Of a stretch of 64,000 nt of DNA, positions 1 through 8,327 are shown piece by piece (position 1 is the first letter of the stretch; each line of letters opens with the position of its first letter). Under the pieces are notes generated by a model. That model did no database searches, was not told the DNA's origin, and saw only the letters and a program-made list of their open reading frames with translations. The translations under genes and the position numbers were made by a program. The stretch is from Flavobacterium endoglycinae (GTDB lineage: Bacteria; Bacteroidota; Bacteroidia; Flavobacteriales; Flavobacteriaceae), in contig NZ_CP071448.1 in NCBI RefSeq assembly GCF_017352115.1, positions 1,883,001 to 1,947,000 of the forward strand, written 5' to 3'.

Positions 1-1
1 G

Positions 2-1138
2 GATCGTACGGGTTTTGCGCACTTTTTCGAGCATTTGTTATTTGAAGGCACACAAAATATCAAACGCGGCGAATGGATGAAAATCGTTACTGCAAACGGT
101 GGTGTAAATAACGCTAATACATCTGATGATAGAACGTATTACTACGAAGTTTTCCCATCAAACAACTTAGAATTGGGTTTATGGATGGAATCTGAACGAT
201 TAATGCATCCTATTATTAATAAAATTGGAGTTGAAACGCAGAATGAAGTCGTTAAAGAAGAAAAAAGAATGCGTTACGACAATCAGCCATACGGAAATAT
301 TCTGCCTGAGGTGAAAAAGAATATGTTCAAAAATCATCCTTACCGCTGGACAACCATTGGTTCGATGAAGGATTTAGATGCCGCAACATTAGAAGAATTT
401 CAGGCATTCAACAAAAAGTTTTATACACCAAATAATGCTGTTTTAGTAGTTGCCGGAGATTTCGACAAAACGAAAGCAAAAGAATGGATTCAGAAATATT
501 TTGGTCCAATTCCGAAAGGCGAAGTCGTGAAGAAACAAACTTATACTGAAGAACCAATCACACAAACCATAAAAGCAACTTACGAAGACCCAAACATTCA
601 AATTCCGATGGTTGTCGCTTCCTACAGAACGCCATCTATGAAAACCAGAGATGCAAGAGTTTTGGATTTGATTTCTTCTTATTTAAGTGATGGAAAAAGC
701 TCTAAACTGTATAAGAAAATTGTAGACGACAAAAAAATGGCGCTTCAAATTGGCGCAGTTGGTTTTAGCCAGGAAGATTACGGAACTTATATTTTATACG
801 GATTACCAATGGCGCCAAATACAACTGCCGACATTTTAAAAGAAATTGACGAAGAAATCGTAAAAATTCAAACCGATTTGATTTCTGAGAAAGATTACGA
901 AAAATTACAAAACAAATTCGACAATAATTTTGTCAATGCCAATTCAAGCGTAGAAGGAATTGCCGAAAATCTAGCATCATACTACCTTTTGTATGGCGAT
1001 GTGAATTTAATAAATACCGAAATCGACATTTACCATTCTATTACCAGAGAAGAAATTAGAGAAGTTGCCAAGAAATATCTAAACCCTAATCAGCGATTAA
1101 TTTTAGATTATATTCCTTCTCCAAAGTCTCAAAACTAA
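2..1138 (+). CDS. M16 family zinc peptidase, 5' end missing
   Basis: This gene runs in from outside the window; the reading frame is open from base 2. The first visible residues contain His-Phe-Phe-Glu-His (bases 20-34), the inverted zinc motif HxxEH of M16 (pitrilysin/PqqL-like) peptidases. The downstream conserved Glu region (ETQNEVVKEEKRMR) supplies the third zinc ligand. The rest is the usual pair of M16 alpha/beta domains. Only the N-terminal part, probably with a signal peptide, is missing. A TTG at base 35 lies inside the domain and is not a start. The second M16 gene follows after 11 bases, so the two are probably one operon and one heterodimer in the periplasm. Family assignment is firm; the substrate is unknown. 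Confidence 0.93.
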   Translation, partial: DRTGFAHFFEHLLFEGTQNIKRGEWMKIVTANGGVNNANTSDDRTYYYEVFPSNNLELGLWMESERLMHPIINKIGVETQNEVVKEEKRMRYDNQPYGNILPEVKKNMFKNHPYRWTTIGSMKDLDAATLEEFQAFNKKFYTPNNAVLVVAGDFDKTKAKEWIQKYFGPIPKGEVVKKQTYTEEPITQTIKATYEDPNIQIPMVVASYRTPSMKTRDARVLDLISSYLSDGKSSKLYKKIVDDKKMALQIGAVGFSQEDYGTYILYGLPMAPNTTADILKEIDEEIVKIQTDLISEKDYEKLQNKFDNNFVNANSSVEGIAENLASYYLLYGDVNLINTEIDIYHSITREEIREVAKKYLNPNQRLILDYIPSPKSQN

Positions 1139-1149
1139 GCCGTCGAATC

Positions 1150-3198
1150 ATGAAATATATACATACTTTTTTAATCCTTTTTTTCCTAACTGGAATTATG
1201 CAAGCACAAGATCGTCCACAACCAAAACCAGGAAACCCGCCAGTAGTCAACATCAAAAAGCCTCAGACTTTTGTTTTGGCAAATGGTATGAAAGTTTTAG
1301 TTGTTGAAAACCATAAATTACCTCGAGTAAGTTTCAACCTGACATTAGACAATGCTCCTTTTACCGAAGGAAACAAAAAAGGTGTCGACGAACTTACCAG
1401 CAGTTTAATTGGTAACGGAACCAAAAAAACATCAAAAGAAGCTTTTAATGAAGAAATTGACTTTTATGGAGCCAATATCAACTTTACTTCGCAAGGTGCT
1501 TTTGCCAGCTCGCTTTCTAAATACTCAGGCCGTGTTTTAGAACTTTTAGCAGAAGGCGCTTTACAGCCAAACTTCACGCAGACTGAATTTGACAAAGAAA
1601 AAGCTAAATTATTAGAAGGGCTTAAAGCCGATGAAAAAAGCGTTCCTGCAATCGCAAACCGAGTGGTCGACGTTTTAACTTTTGGAAGAAACCATCCATT
1701 AGGAGAATATCTTTCTGAAGAAACCGTGAAAAATGTCACACTTGCCGATGTTCAAAATAACTACAATACCTATTTTGTTCCAGAAAATGCTTATTTAGTA
1801 ATCATTGGAGATGTAAAACTAAAAGAAGTAAAACCGGCTGTAGAAAAACTTTTCAGCGGATGGAAAAAACAAGCAGCTCCAAAAAACAGCTATCCTGATC
1901 CGCAGAGAGCAGCAAATCTTCAAATTGATTTTGTAGATGTTCCAAATGCCGTTCAGTCTGAAATTGCTTTGGCCAATACCGTAAATTTACGAATGAGCGA
2001 TCCTGATTTCTTTCCGGCTGTAATTGCCAATCAGATTTTAGGAGGCGATTTCAACAGTTATTTAAACATGAATTTACGCGAACAGCACGCTTGGACATAC
2101 GGCGCAAATTCGAGCATTGGAAGCGGAAAATACGTAGCAAAATTCAAAGCGGCATCGGCGGTTAGAAATACGGTTACAGACAGCGCTGTGGTTCAGTTTA
2201 TAAAAGAAATCAAAAGAATCAGAACCGAAAAAGTGTCTGATGAAGTTCTGAAAAATGTAAAAGCCGGATATATTGGCCGTTTTGTAATGCAGGTTGAAAA
2301 ACCACAAGCAGTGGCACGTTATGCATTGAACATTGAAACCGAAAAACTTCCAGCAGATTTCTACGAAAAATACATTCAAACTATAAACAATGTAACTCCT
2401 GACGATATTTATCGTGTGGCCAACAAATATTTCCTTTTGGATAATATGCGAATTGTTATTGTGGGCAAAGGTTCTGACGTAATCGCAGGTTTGGAAAAAC
2501 TACAAATTCCGATTCATTATTATGACAGATACGGTAATCCTGTTGAAAAACCAGCTGTTAAAAAAGAAGCTCCAACAAACGTTACCGCTAAAACTGTTTT
2601 TGAAAACTACATTAAAGCTATTGGCGGAGAAAAAGCCGTTACTGCTGTAAAAACGCTTTATATGAACGGAGGAACAACTATTCCGCAGGCTCCTGGACCA
2701 TTGACTTTTGTTTCAAAATTAGATTCTAAAGGAAAAATGATGGTTTCACTTTCTATGGGAACCATGAATTTAATGAAGCAGGTTGTAAACGACAAAGGCG
2801 CTTATATTGAACAACAAGGAAAACGCAAAAACCTTGAAGGCGATGATCTTAAAGAAATGAAAGCAAACGCTGCTCCTTTTGAAGAATTGCAGTTAGTTAA
2901 AAGAACAGATCTTAAAGTACAAGGCATCGAACCCATTAACGGAAGTGATGCTTATGCTATAAAAGATGGAAATACGATTCATTATTACGATATAAAATCA
3001 GGATTAAAAGTAGCGAAATCGAAAATTCGCGAGCAAGGCGGAAAATCAGTTACGCAAATCACTAATTTCAACGATTACAGAGAAGTTAAAGGCGTGAAAG
3101 TTCCTTTTAACCTTGTACAAAACGTTGGTTTTGAATTGGATATTAAAATGTCTGATATCAAAATTAACGAAGATGTCTCTGATGCAGATTTTCAATAA
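1150..3198 (+). CDS. M16 family protein, non-catalytic partner subunit
   Basis: This is a 682-residue secreted protein with a clear signal peptide (residues 1-19, ending AQ). Residues about 40-455 form a tandem M16 peptidase fold. The position of the HxxEH zinc motif reads GVDELTSSLIGNGT, so the His and Glu ligands are absent and the protein should be inactive. Active and inactive M16 subunits encoded side by side are a known arrangement, as in mitochondrial processing peptidase. Residues about 485-682 form an extra C-terminal domain of beta-rich character, perhaps related to lipoprotein-sorting or DUF4292-like folds; that part is a guess. A strong hairpin terminator follows 50 bases later. 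Confidence 0.9.
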   Translation: MKYIHTFLILFFLTGIMQAQDRPQPKPGNPPVVNIKKPQTFVLANGMKVLVVENHKLPRVSFNLTLDNAPFTEGNKKGVDELTSSLIGNGTKKTSKEAFNEEIDFYGANINFTSQGAFASSLSKYSGRVLELLAEGALQPNFTQTEFDKEKAKLLEGLKADEKSVPAIANRVVDVLTFGRNHPLGEYLSEETVKNVTLADVQNNYNTYFVPENAYLVIIGDVKLKEVKPAVEKLFSGWKKQAAPKNSYPDPQRAANLQIDFVDVPNAVQSEIALANTVNLRMSDPDFFPAVIANQILGGDFNSYLNMNLREQHAWTYGANSSIGSGKYVAKFKAASAVRNTVTDSAVVQFIKEIKRIRTEKVSDEVLKNVKAGYIGRFVMQVEKPQAVARYALNIETEKLPADFYEKYIQTINNVTPDDIYRVANKYFLLDNMRIVIVGKGSDVIAGLEKLQIPIHYYDRYGNPVEKPAVKKEAPTNVTAKTVFENYIKAIGGEKAVTAVKTLYMNGGTTIPQAPGPLTFVSKLDSKGKMMVSLSMGTMNLMKQVVNDKGAYIEQQGKRKNLEGDDLKEMKANAAPFEELQLVKRTDLKVQGIEPINGSDAYAIKDGNTIHYYDIKSGLKVAKSKIREQGGKSVTQITNFNDYREVKGVKVPFNLVQNVGFELDIKMSDIKINEDVSDADFQ

Positions 3199-3235
3199 AG
3201 GTTCTGAGGTTCTGAGATACTAAGGTTCTAAGTTT
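3199..3235. repeat. degenerate AAGGTTCTGAG/AAGGTTCTAAG repeat
   Basis: Just after the M16 stop codon the sequence contains AGGTTCTGAG twice and then AAGGTTCTAAG. The same words recur at 45527-45560, 45951-45987 and, inverted, at 46185-46224. It is a dispersed non-coding repeat of unknown function. Confidence 0.6.
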
Positions 3236-3247
3236 TTTTTCTCACAG

Positions 3248-3283
3248 GCTTTGTCAAAGTTGTAAACTTTGACAAAGCTTTTT
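3248..3283 (+). terminator. intrinsic terminator of the M16 operon
   Basis: A perfect 14-bp stem (GCTTTGTCAAAGTT, 3248-3261, with 3265-3278) with a 3-base loop is followed by TTTTT. Its core is nearly identical to the palindrome at 39171-39203 downstream of metF. Confidence 0.85.
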
Positions 3284-3301
3284 CATTTTATTTCACAAAG
3301 T

Positions 3302-3350
3302 TTGTCAGACTGAGCGAAGTCGAAGTCCCATTACAATTGGCACATTCTTC
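3302..3350. repeat. CTGAGCGAAGTCGAAG repeat, degenerate copy
   Basis: The left arm CTGAGCGAAGTCGAAG is intact (with TTTGTC before it), while the matching right arm has decayed to TTCTTC. A complete inverted copy lies at 3925-3989, and both flank the small gene at 3432-3665. Confidence 0.75.
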
Positions 3351-3390
3351 TATCAAACTATCAGAATCGCTTAAAATAACATTCTCAAAA

Positions 3391-3428
3391 AACAAGAAAG
3401 GCTGTCATTTAAGACAGCCTTTCTTGTT
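3391..3428. terminator. bidirectional terminator hairpin
   Basis: A perfect 16-bp stem (AACAAGAAAGGCTGTC, 3391-3406, with 3413-3428) closes a 6-base loop. It ends 3 bases from the stop codon of the minus-strand gene at 3432-3665 and can serve that gene. Confidence 0.85.
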
Positions 3429-3431
3429 TGA

Positions 3432-3665
3432 TTATTCAACATCCAAATAAGGATTTAAAATTTCTGCTAATTCATTCAGCCAATAAAAACCATCCTGAAG
3501 ACTTATCTTTTCGGTTTCCATTGTTTCGCAATCCCGCATAATACTTAAAGCCAGTATATAATTCAATTTCCGAATTGTTTTCGCCATAAGTTTAGGATCA
3601 ATCGAATTGCTGAAAAAATCTTTCAATCTTAATTCTGTTTCTTTTGAAAGGGTGTTTGTAATCAT
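3432..3665 (-). CDS. hypothetical protein, 77 aa
   Basis: A short soluble, acidic, mainly helical protein (begins MITNTLSKETELRLKDFF) without signal peptide or membrane segment. I do not recognise the family. It has its own terminator at 3391-3428 and a start codon preceded by an A-rich stretch, which is typical of translated genes in this organism. The 77-base structured element at 3691-3766 lies directly upstream in the same orientation and could be its leader RNA. The gene probably is real, but function is unknown. Confidence 0.65.
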   Translation of the reverse strand: MITNTLSKETELRLKDFFSNSIDPKLMAKTIRKLNYILALSIMRDCETMETEKISLQDGFYWLNELAEILNPYLDVE

Positions 3666-3690
3666 GTTTTTTTTGCTTTAAGGAAAAGAA

Positions 3691-3766
3691 CCCGTATAAC
3701 TTAGGTGTCCTACGCTGCAAAAAGAGCGTTGCGGTTGTTTCCAATACCGTCACCATATTACACGGG
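3691..3766 (-). other. candidate structured RNA or leader with multibranch fold
   Basis: On the minus strand the ends CCCGTGTAA and TTATACGGG form nine pairs including one G-U; on the plus strand the same position would be an A-C mismatch, so minus-strand RNA is favoured. Inside are a GGTG/CACC helix (3704-3707 with 3751-3754), a hairpin ACGCT/AGCGT (3712-3729) and a hairpin CGGTTG-CAA-CCG with a two-base bulge (3732-3749). The element lies between two similar A-rich ATG contexts (3663-3665 and 3784-3786). A 62-codon frame starting at 3786 also runs through it, so a conserved peptide is the alternative explanation. Confidence 0.45.
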
Positions 3767-3924
3767 TAAAAGTTTTTCGAGTTCATGTTTTTTGCATTTA
3801 GGAAACGCAAAGATATAAAAAAGAACGAAAAATATTACAATTGATGTGTTTTAAAGTGAATCGAATCTGAATGACGAGATCTTTGTTAAAGTTTAAAACT
3901 TTGAAAGATTATCATACGAATTTT

Positions 3925-3989
3925 GTCCGGCTGAGCGAAGTCGAAGCCCCATCCTAATTGGTATGCCCTTCGACTTCGCTCAGGGTGAC
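3925..3989. repeat. inverted repeat CTGAGCGAAGTCGAAG ... CTTCGACTTCGCTCAG
   Basis: Arms of 16 bp match perfectly (3931-3946 and 3968-3983); with three mismatched bases they extend to TTTGTC/GACAAA ends, giving 25-base arms. A partial second copy lies at 3302-3350. The intervening stretch 3811-3924 also holds a degenerate AAAGTTTAAAACTTTG palindrome. No gene is seen in 3811-4013. Confidence 0.8.
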
Positions 3990-4013
3990 AAACTAAACCT
4001 CAAACTATTTTAA

Positions 4014-4880
4014 TTACTTCTTTGCCGATAAATAAACGCCAATTAAAATAATAAACGCACCAAAAAACTGAATTGGCGTTAGCATTTCATTATCTAATAA
4101 TCCCCAAAAGAAAGCTACAATTGGAATTAAATACGTTACAGAAGTAGCAAAAACCGGAGACGAAATCTGAATCAATTTAAAGAATAAAATATTGGCGATT
4201 CCCGTTCCCACAACTCCTAAAATCATGACAAAGAAAATGGAATGCTGTGTTTCTACAAAACTCAATTTTTGGGAAATATCAGTTGAACCTAAAATAATTA
4301 AAGCCGGAATTAATAAAACAGTAAAGTTTCCTGTCGTAATACTCACCGAGTTTAAATCTGGCAGGTATCTTTTTATCAAATTAACGTTAGTTGCATAACA
4401 AATCGTTGCAATAACAACCAAACCTACATAATAATAGTTTTGTCCCGGATGCGCCGAAGCACCGCTTAAAACCAGCAACAAACAGCCGATTAAACCAATA
4501 AAAACACCCCAAACTTGTCTTCTCTGAAATTGTATCCCAAACAAAATAGCGCCCAAAACCAGCGTATTTAACGGTGTAAGCGAATTCATAATGGCTACTA
4601 TCGAACTATCAACTTCGGTTTCGGCAATAGCAAAAAGAAAAGCTGGCGTAAAGGTTCCGAAGAAAGAAGTCAAAGCCACAAATTTCCATTGCTGGCGCGT
4701 GATTCTAGCCAGACTTCTAAAACAAAAAGTAAGCAGAAATAAAGCTGCAAAAATGATTCGGAAAGCACCAACCTGAACCGCCGACAAACCGACTAATCCT
4801 CTTTTAATTAAAATAAAAGAACTGCCCCAAACCAAAGACAATATTAATAAATAGGCCCACTTTAATTGTTTTGCATCCAT
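4014..4880 (-). CDS. EamA/DMT family permease
   Basis: A 288-residue protein with ten predicted membrane spans arranged as two EamA repeats, the standard size and layout for the drug/metabolite transporter superfamily. The N-terminal repeat includes LSLVWGSSFILIKRGL and the C-terminal repeat ends with FGAFIILIGVYLSAKK. Members of this group export amino acids, nucleobases or metabolites across the inner membrane; the substrate cannot be read from the sequence. The gene stands alone between repeat-rich DNA and the divergent HMA lipoprotein gene. Confidence 0.9.
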   Translation of the reverse strand: MDAKQLKWAYLLILSLVWGSSFILIKRGLVGLSAVQVGAFRIIFAALFLLTFCFRSLARITRQQWKFVALTSFFGTFTPAFLFAIAETEVDSSIVAIMNSLTPLNTLVLGAILFGIQFQRRQVWGVFIGLIGCLLLVLSGASAHPGQNYYYVGLVVIATICYATNVNLIKRYLPDLNSVSITTGNFTVLLIPALIILGSTDISQKLSFVETQHSIFFVMILGVVGTGIANILFFKLIQISSPVFATSVTYLIPIVAFFWGLLDNEMLTPIQFFGAFIILIGVYLSAKK

Positions 4881-4980
4881 ACAAATCTATTTTACTGCAA
4901 ATTTGTAATATTTTTAGAAACTGACCTCTCGTTTTTTATTAATTTTGCAAAGAACACAATTACTCAATTTAAATCTATAT

Positions 4981-5361
4981 ATGATGAAGATTACAAAGAT
5001 TATAGCGGTTGCTGCCATTGCAGGTTTAACACTTGCTGGATGCAAAAAAGAAGTCGATAAAAACCTTGCCAACATAAAACCTGTAGAAACAACTACTAAA
5101 GAACACAAAGCGATTGCTCCTGAAAATGTACAAACAGCAAGTTTTGAGATCGAAGGAATGACTTGTGCAATGGGATGCGCTAAAACAATCGAGAAAGAAT
5201 TATCAAATTTAGATGGTGTAGAAAAAGCCGCAGTTGATTTTGACAAAAAAACAGCAAAGGTTACTTTCGACAAAACCATCCAAAATTCTGAATCTTTAAC
5301 AAGAGTAGTTCAAGCAACAGGAGACGGTAAAACATATAAAGTTTCGAATTTTAAATCGTAA
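4981..5361 (+). CDS. HMA-domain lipoprotein, metal binding
   Basis: The start ATG at 4981 gives a lipoprotein signal peptide with lipobox LAGC (residues about 17-20). Residues about 55-125 form a heavy-metal-associated fold with the line FEIEGMTCAMGCAKTIEKEL. The two metal-binding cysteines are spaced CxxxC (Cys-Ala-Met-Gly-Cys) rather than the usual CxxC, a variant common in Bacteroidota. An upstream in-frame start at 4945 would place extra residues before the signal peptide and is rejected. It probably binds Cu(I) or another soft metal in the periplasm, but no copper transporter lies next to it. Confidence 0.88.
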   Translation: MMKITKIIAVAAIAGLTLAGCKKEVDKNLANIKPVETTTKEHKAIAPENVQTASFEIEGMTCAMGCAKTIEKELSNLDGVEKAAVDFDKKTAKVTFDKTIQNSESLTRVVQATGDGKTYKVSNFKS

Positions 5362-5384
5362 GTTTTAAAATTTTATATTCATAC

Positions 5385-5416
5385 AAAAAAGGCGTTCAGA
5401 TTTGAACGCCTTTTTT
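5385..5416. terminator. bidirectional terminator between HMA gene and gldD
   Basis: The stem GGCGTTC/GAACGCC (5391-5397 and 5404-5410) is flanked by six A on the left and six T on the right, so it works for both convergent genes. Confidence 0.9.
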
Positions 5417-5423
5417 AATATTT

Positions 5424-5984
5424 TTATTTCCATTTCAAAGTTTCCATGATTCGCTGCATATCGTTTTTGATATAACTTGCGGCTGGCATAATCGAATCGA
5501 AATTAGGTTTTGCGTAAAAATAAACCGAACCTGTTAAGAAATGTTTTGTACTGTCAGTAACATAAAACTGCGAATTGGTAGCTGCATTTCCGTTTACTTG
5601 ATAAAACATTCCGTAAACCTTTTTTTCTGGATTTAAATACGGCTGTTCTAAAATATCATCGGCCTTAATAACATGCTCGTAAGTTAGTTTTTGAGCATCT
5701 TTTAGTAATTTTTCGATGTCGCCGTTTACGGGTTTATATGTTAGGTATATTGTCGCTTTCATTTTAGGATATGTGATGGTAAAACCACAGTCTTTTTCTC
5801 CTTTTATAATTGCTTCTTCATTCATTTCAAAACCAAACGGACAGTTATTCTGAAAATTAGCATATTTCGCTTCTGGATAATCCAGTCGAAGGAAACTTGC
5901 TGGTTTTGGCAATACATCATTTTTACAGCTCACAATGGATAACGCAAGCAAAATTGTGGTTACTGTAATTATTTTTTTCAACAT
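5424..5984 (-). CDS. gldD: gliding motility lipoprotein GldD
   Basis: A 186-residue lipoprotein with a signal peptide ending in the lipobox IVSC (Cys about residue 20). The sequence PKPASFLRLDYPEAKYANF after the cleavage site and the overall length match GldD, a lipoprotein required for gliding motility and the type IX secretion system in Flavobacterium. It directly follows gldE with no intergenic bases (gldE stop at 5985, gldD start at 5984), the same gldE-gldD order known from F. johnsoniae. The exact biochemical role in the Gld/Por machinery is not known. Confidence 0.95.
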   Translation of the reverse strand: MLKKIITVTTILLALSIVSCKNDVLPKPASFLRLDYPEAKYANFQNNCPFGFEMNEEAIIKGEKDCGFTITYPKMKATIYLTYKPVNGDIEKLLKDAQKLTYEHVIKADDILEQPYLNPEKKVYGMFYQVNGNAATNSQFYVTDSTKHFLTGSVYFYAKPNFDSIMPAASYIKNDMQRIMETLKWK

Positions 5985-7280
5985 TTATTCTATTGTTACT
6001 TTTATTTGTTTTACGCGTTTTTTGTCGACTGTTTCAATTGTAAAAATACAGTTTTCAAAAGGCACTTTTTGATCTTTCTTCGGAAAGTTACCTAAAATTT
6101 CGAGAATAAAACCGGCCAGTGTTTCGGCTTCACCTTTATGCGATTCGAATACATCTTCATCAACATCCACAATTCGGTAAAAATCCTTTAAATTTATCTT
6201 TCCTTCAAAAAGAAAAGTTTTATCATCGATCTGCGAGAAATTCAGGTTTTCGTCATCAAATTCATCGCTAATATCCCCTACTATTTCTTCGATTACATCT
6301 TCTAAAGAAACCAAACCAGAAGTTCCTCCATATTCATCAACTACAATAGCCAAATGACTTTTCAGACTTTGAAAATCTTTTAAAAGATTATCGAGTTTTT
6401 TATTCTCAGGAACAAAAAATGCTTCTCTTATTAATGATGCCCAATCGAAATCTTCTTTATCAATATGAGGCAGAAGGTCTTTTACGAATAAAACGCCTTC
6501 AATCTGGTCAATATTATCTCTGTAAACCGGAATTCTCGAAAATCCAGTTTCAATTATCTTAGGATAAATCGAACTAAACGATTCTGTTATTTCCAAGGCA
6601 AATATATCGATTCTCGGACTCATAACCTGTCTCGTGTCGGTATTTCCAAAAGAAACAATTCCTTCGAGAATTTTTTGTTCTTCTGTAGAAGTTCCTTCAG
6701 AATCGGTAAGTTCTAATGCCTGAGAAAGCTGATTGATTGAAAAATTATTTTTCTGTTTCCCTAGTTTATTTTGCAAATATAAAGTAACGCTTCGCATAGG
6801 CAAACTAATTGGCGAAAGGAGTTTGTCTAATAAGGAAATAGAATACGCAAAACGTCTGGCAAATTTTAAACTATTTCGGCTTGCATATACTTTAGGCAGT
6901 ACTTCGGCAAACAGCAAAATAAGAATAGTAACCAGAATTACTTCGAGTATAAATTTTAAAGCTGGAGAATCGATGCCTGAAAAAATGTTTCTTCCAATGA
7001 AAGAAAACAAAATAACCACTCCAATATTTAAAAAATTATTGGCTACTAATAAGGTTGCTAAAAGTTTTTTGGGTTTGTCTAAAAGATTTGAAATGATTTT
7101 TCCTTTGGAAACATTTTCTTGAAGAGTATCGTCAATATCTTTTTGAGAGAGAGAAAAAAGTGCGACTTCGGCACCTGAAACAATTGCTGATAAAAACAGC
7201 AGAATAAATATTCCGACAAAACCAATTATTAAATTGGTATCTAAAGTGGTAGTAAAAAATAAACTGGGCTCCGGGTCCAA
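5985..7280 (-). CDS. gldE: gliding motility protein GldE, CNNM/CorC-type membrane protein
   Basis: A 431-residue protein with an N-terminal DUF21 membrane domain (residues about 15-195, three to four spans), a CBS-domain pair (about 205-325, including VVDEYGGTSGLVSLEDVIEE) and a C-terminal CorC_HlyC transporter-associated domain (about 340-430). This is the architecture of CNNM/CorC proteins; next to gldD it is GldE. The only in-frame start is a TTG at 7280, because an in-frame stop lies 15-18 bases upstream and no ATG intervenes. The ssb stop codon lies 23 bases upstream, so ssb-gldE-gldD are probably co-transcribed. Confidence 0.94.
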   Translation of the reverse strand: MDPEPSLFFTTTLDTNLIIGFVGIFILLFLSAIVSGAEVALFSLSQKDIDDTLQENVSKGKIISNLLDKPKKLLATLLVANNFLNIGVVILFSFIGRNIFSGIDSPALKFILEVILVTILILLFAEVLPKVYASRNSLKFARRFAYSISLLDKLLSPISLPMRSVTLYLQNKLGKQKNNFSINQLSQALELTDSEGTSTEEQKILEGIVSFGNTDTRQVMSPRIDIFALEITESFSSIYPKIIETGFSRIPVYRDNIDQIEGVLFVKDLLPHIDKEDFDWASLIREAFFVPENKKLDNLLKDFQSLKSHLAIVVDEYGGTSGLVSLEDVIEEIVGDISDEFDDENLNFSQIDDKTFLFEGKINLKDFYRIVDVDEDVFESHKGEAETLAGFILEILGNFPKKDQKVPFENCIFTIETVDKKRVKQIKVTIE

Positions 7281-7303
7281 ATTACATAAGATTAGTTAAA
7301 CAA

Positions 7304-7744
7304 TCAGAAGGGCAGGTCGTTTATGGGCAGCCCTTCACTTGGTGCATCAAAGTTAGTATTTTTTGCTGATTCTGCATCCTGATTTTGTTTGGTATGTGCA
7401 GTATCTTTTTTGGTAGTCAGAAAAGTAAATTCTGTAACCTGAATTTCGGTTGTATATTTAGTAGTGCCGTCTTCAGCCTGCCATTGTCTTGATTTTATTC
7501 TACCCTCAACATAAATTTTATCTCCTTTAGAAAGGTATTTTTCGCAGATTTCTGCTGCTTTATTGCGCACAACTAGATTATGCCATTCTGTTGACGTTAT
7601 TTTCTCATTGGTTGTTTTATTAATATAAACTTCATTAGTTGCCAGCTGAAAACGCCCAATACAGTTTCCTCCATCGAAATAATGCATTTTTACATCATCG
7701 CCCAAATGACCAATAAGCATGACTTTATTTAATGTTCCATTCAT
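7304..7744 (-). CDS. ssb: single-stranded DNA-binding protein
   Basis: The ATG at 7744 gives a 146-residue protein beginning MNGTLNKVMLIGHLGDD, the canonical SSB start; an upstream TTG at 7768 would add eight residues and is rejected. The OB-fold occupies residues about 1-105, with GNCIGRFQLATNE and the STEWHNLVV strand. A polar linker leads to the acidic C-terminal tip INDLPF, the peptide that recruits repair and replication partners. It is first in an operon with gldE and gldD. Confidence 0.96.
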   Translation of the reverse strand: MNGTLNKVMLIGHLGDDVKMHYFDGGNCIGRFQLATNEVYINKTTNEKITSTEWHNLVVRNKAAEICEKYLSKGDKIYVEGRIKSRQWQAEDGTTKYTTEIQVTEFTFLTTKKDTAHTKQNQDAESAKNTNFDAPSEGLPINDLPF

Positions 7745-7935
7745 AATTAATAGCGGTATTTCTATCAAAGATACATTTTTTTAGCAAATTAATTCTTGCT
7801 TTTCTAAAAATTGTAATGCGAAGCGCAAAAGAAATAATTTAGCCGAACTAAACCAATAACATTTGCAAGTTCTTAAGATATTTTCTTTTTTTAGTGTTTG
7901 AAAATGTAAACTTAAGCATTAAATCTTAATAAAAT

Positions 7936-7965
7936 TTTGTTAAATGGAAAAATAATGTATTTTTG
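7936..7965 (+). promoter_or_regulatory. Bacteroidota-type promoter of the DUF2085 gene
   Basis: TTTG (7936-7939), 18 bases, TATTTTTG (7958-7965) matches TTTG-N19-TAnnTTTG. The ATG at 7969 is only 3 bases beyond the -7 element, which predicts a leaderless or nearly leaderless transcript. Confidence 0.65.
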
Positions 7966-7968
7966 AGT

Positions 7969-8307
7969 ATGAGAAAAATTGAATTTGTAAGCTGTCATAG
8001 ACTTCCCGAAAGGTCTTTCTTTTTTAGAGGAAAACAGTTTCCGTTTTGCGCCCGCTGTACAGGAATTTACGTAGGATATGCGATATTTATTCCGGCATTA
8101 TGGTTCATAAAAATTGATATTTACTGGGCTCTTTTAGCTATTTTACCTACTACTATCGACGGACTTACACAAGCTTATTTCAACAGAGAAAGCAATAATT
8201 TTCTTCGTTTCACAACCGGAATTCTTGCAGGTTACGGTTTGGCTGGTCTTTCCGATTTTATTGCTTATTGGATTGTGCACTTTTTTAAATACCTCTTTGT
8301 AAATTAA
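7969..8307 (+). CDS. DUF2085 family membrane protein
   Basis: The ATG at 7969 gives 112 residues; a TTG at 7963 sits inside the -7 element and is not used. The line [29 protein letters not shown] is the signature of DUF2085, with a CHR motif and a CxRCTG motif followed by membrane segments (about residues 30-50, 55-72, 80-105). The conserved Cys and His residues suggest metal or redox chemistry at the membrane, but no function is established. The next gene follows after 20 bases and is probably co-transcribed. Confidence 0.85.
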   Translation: MRKIEFVSCHRLPERSFFFRGKQFPFCARCTGIYVGYAIFIPALWFIKIDIYWALLAILPTTIDGLTQAYFNRESNNFLRFTTGILAGYGLAGLSDFIAYWIVHFFKYLFVN

Positions 8308-8327
8308 TAACTAAAAACTATATAATT

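Noticed and set aside
35..1138. A complete M16 gene starting at TTG 35
   Set aside because: The frame is open to base 2 and the HxxEH motif lies at 20-34, so the TTG is inside the catalytic domain; the gene is cut by the window edge.
3690..3767. A tRNA gene, because of the 77-base length and 9-base closing ends
   Set aside because: No T-loop GTTCRA sequence, no proper D-arm and no 7-base anticodon loop can be placed on either strand.
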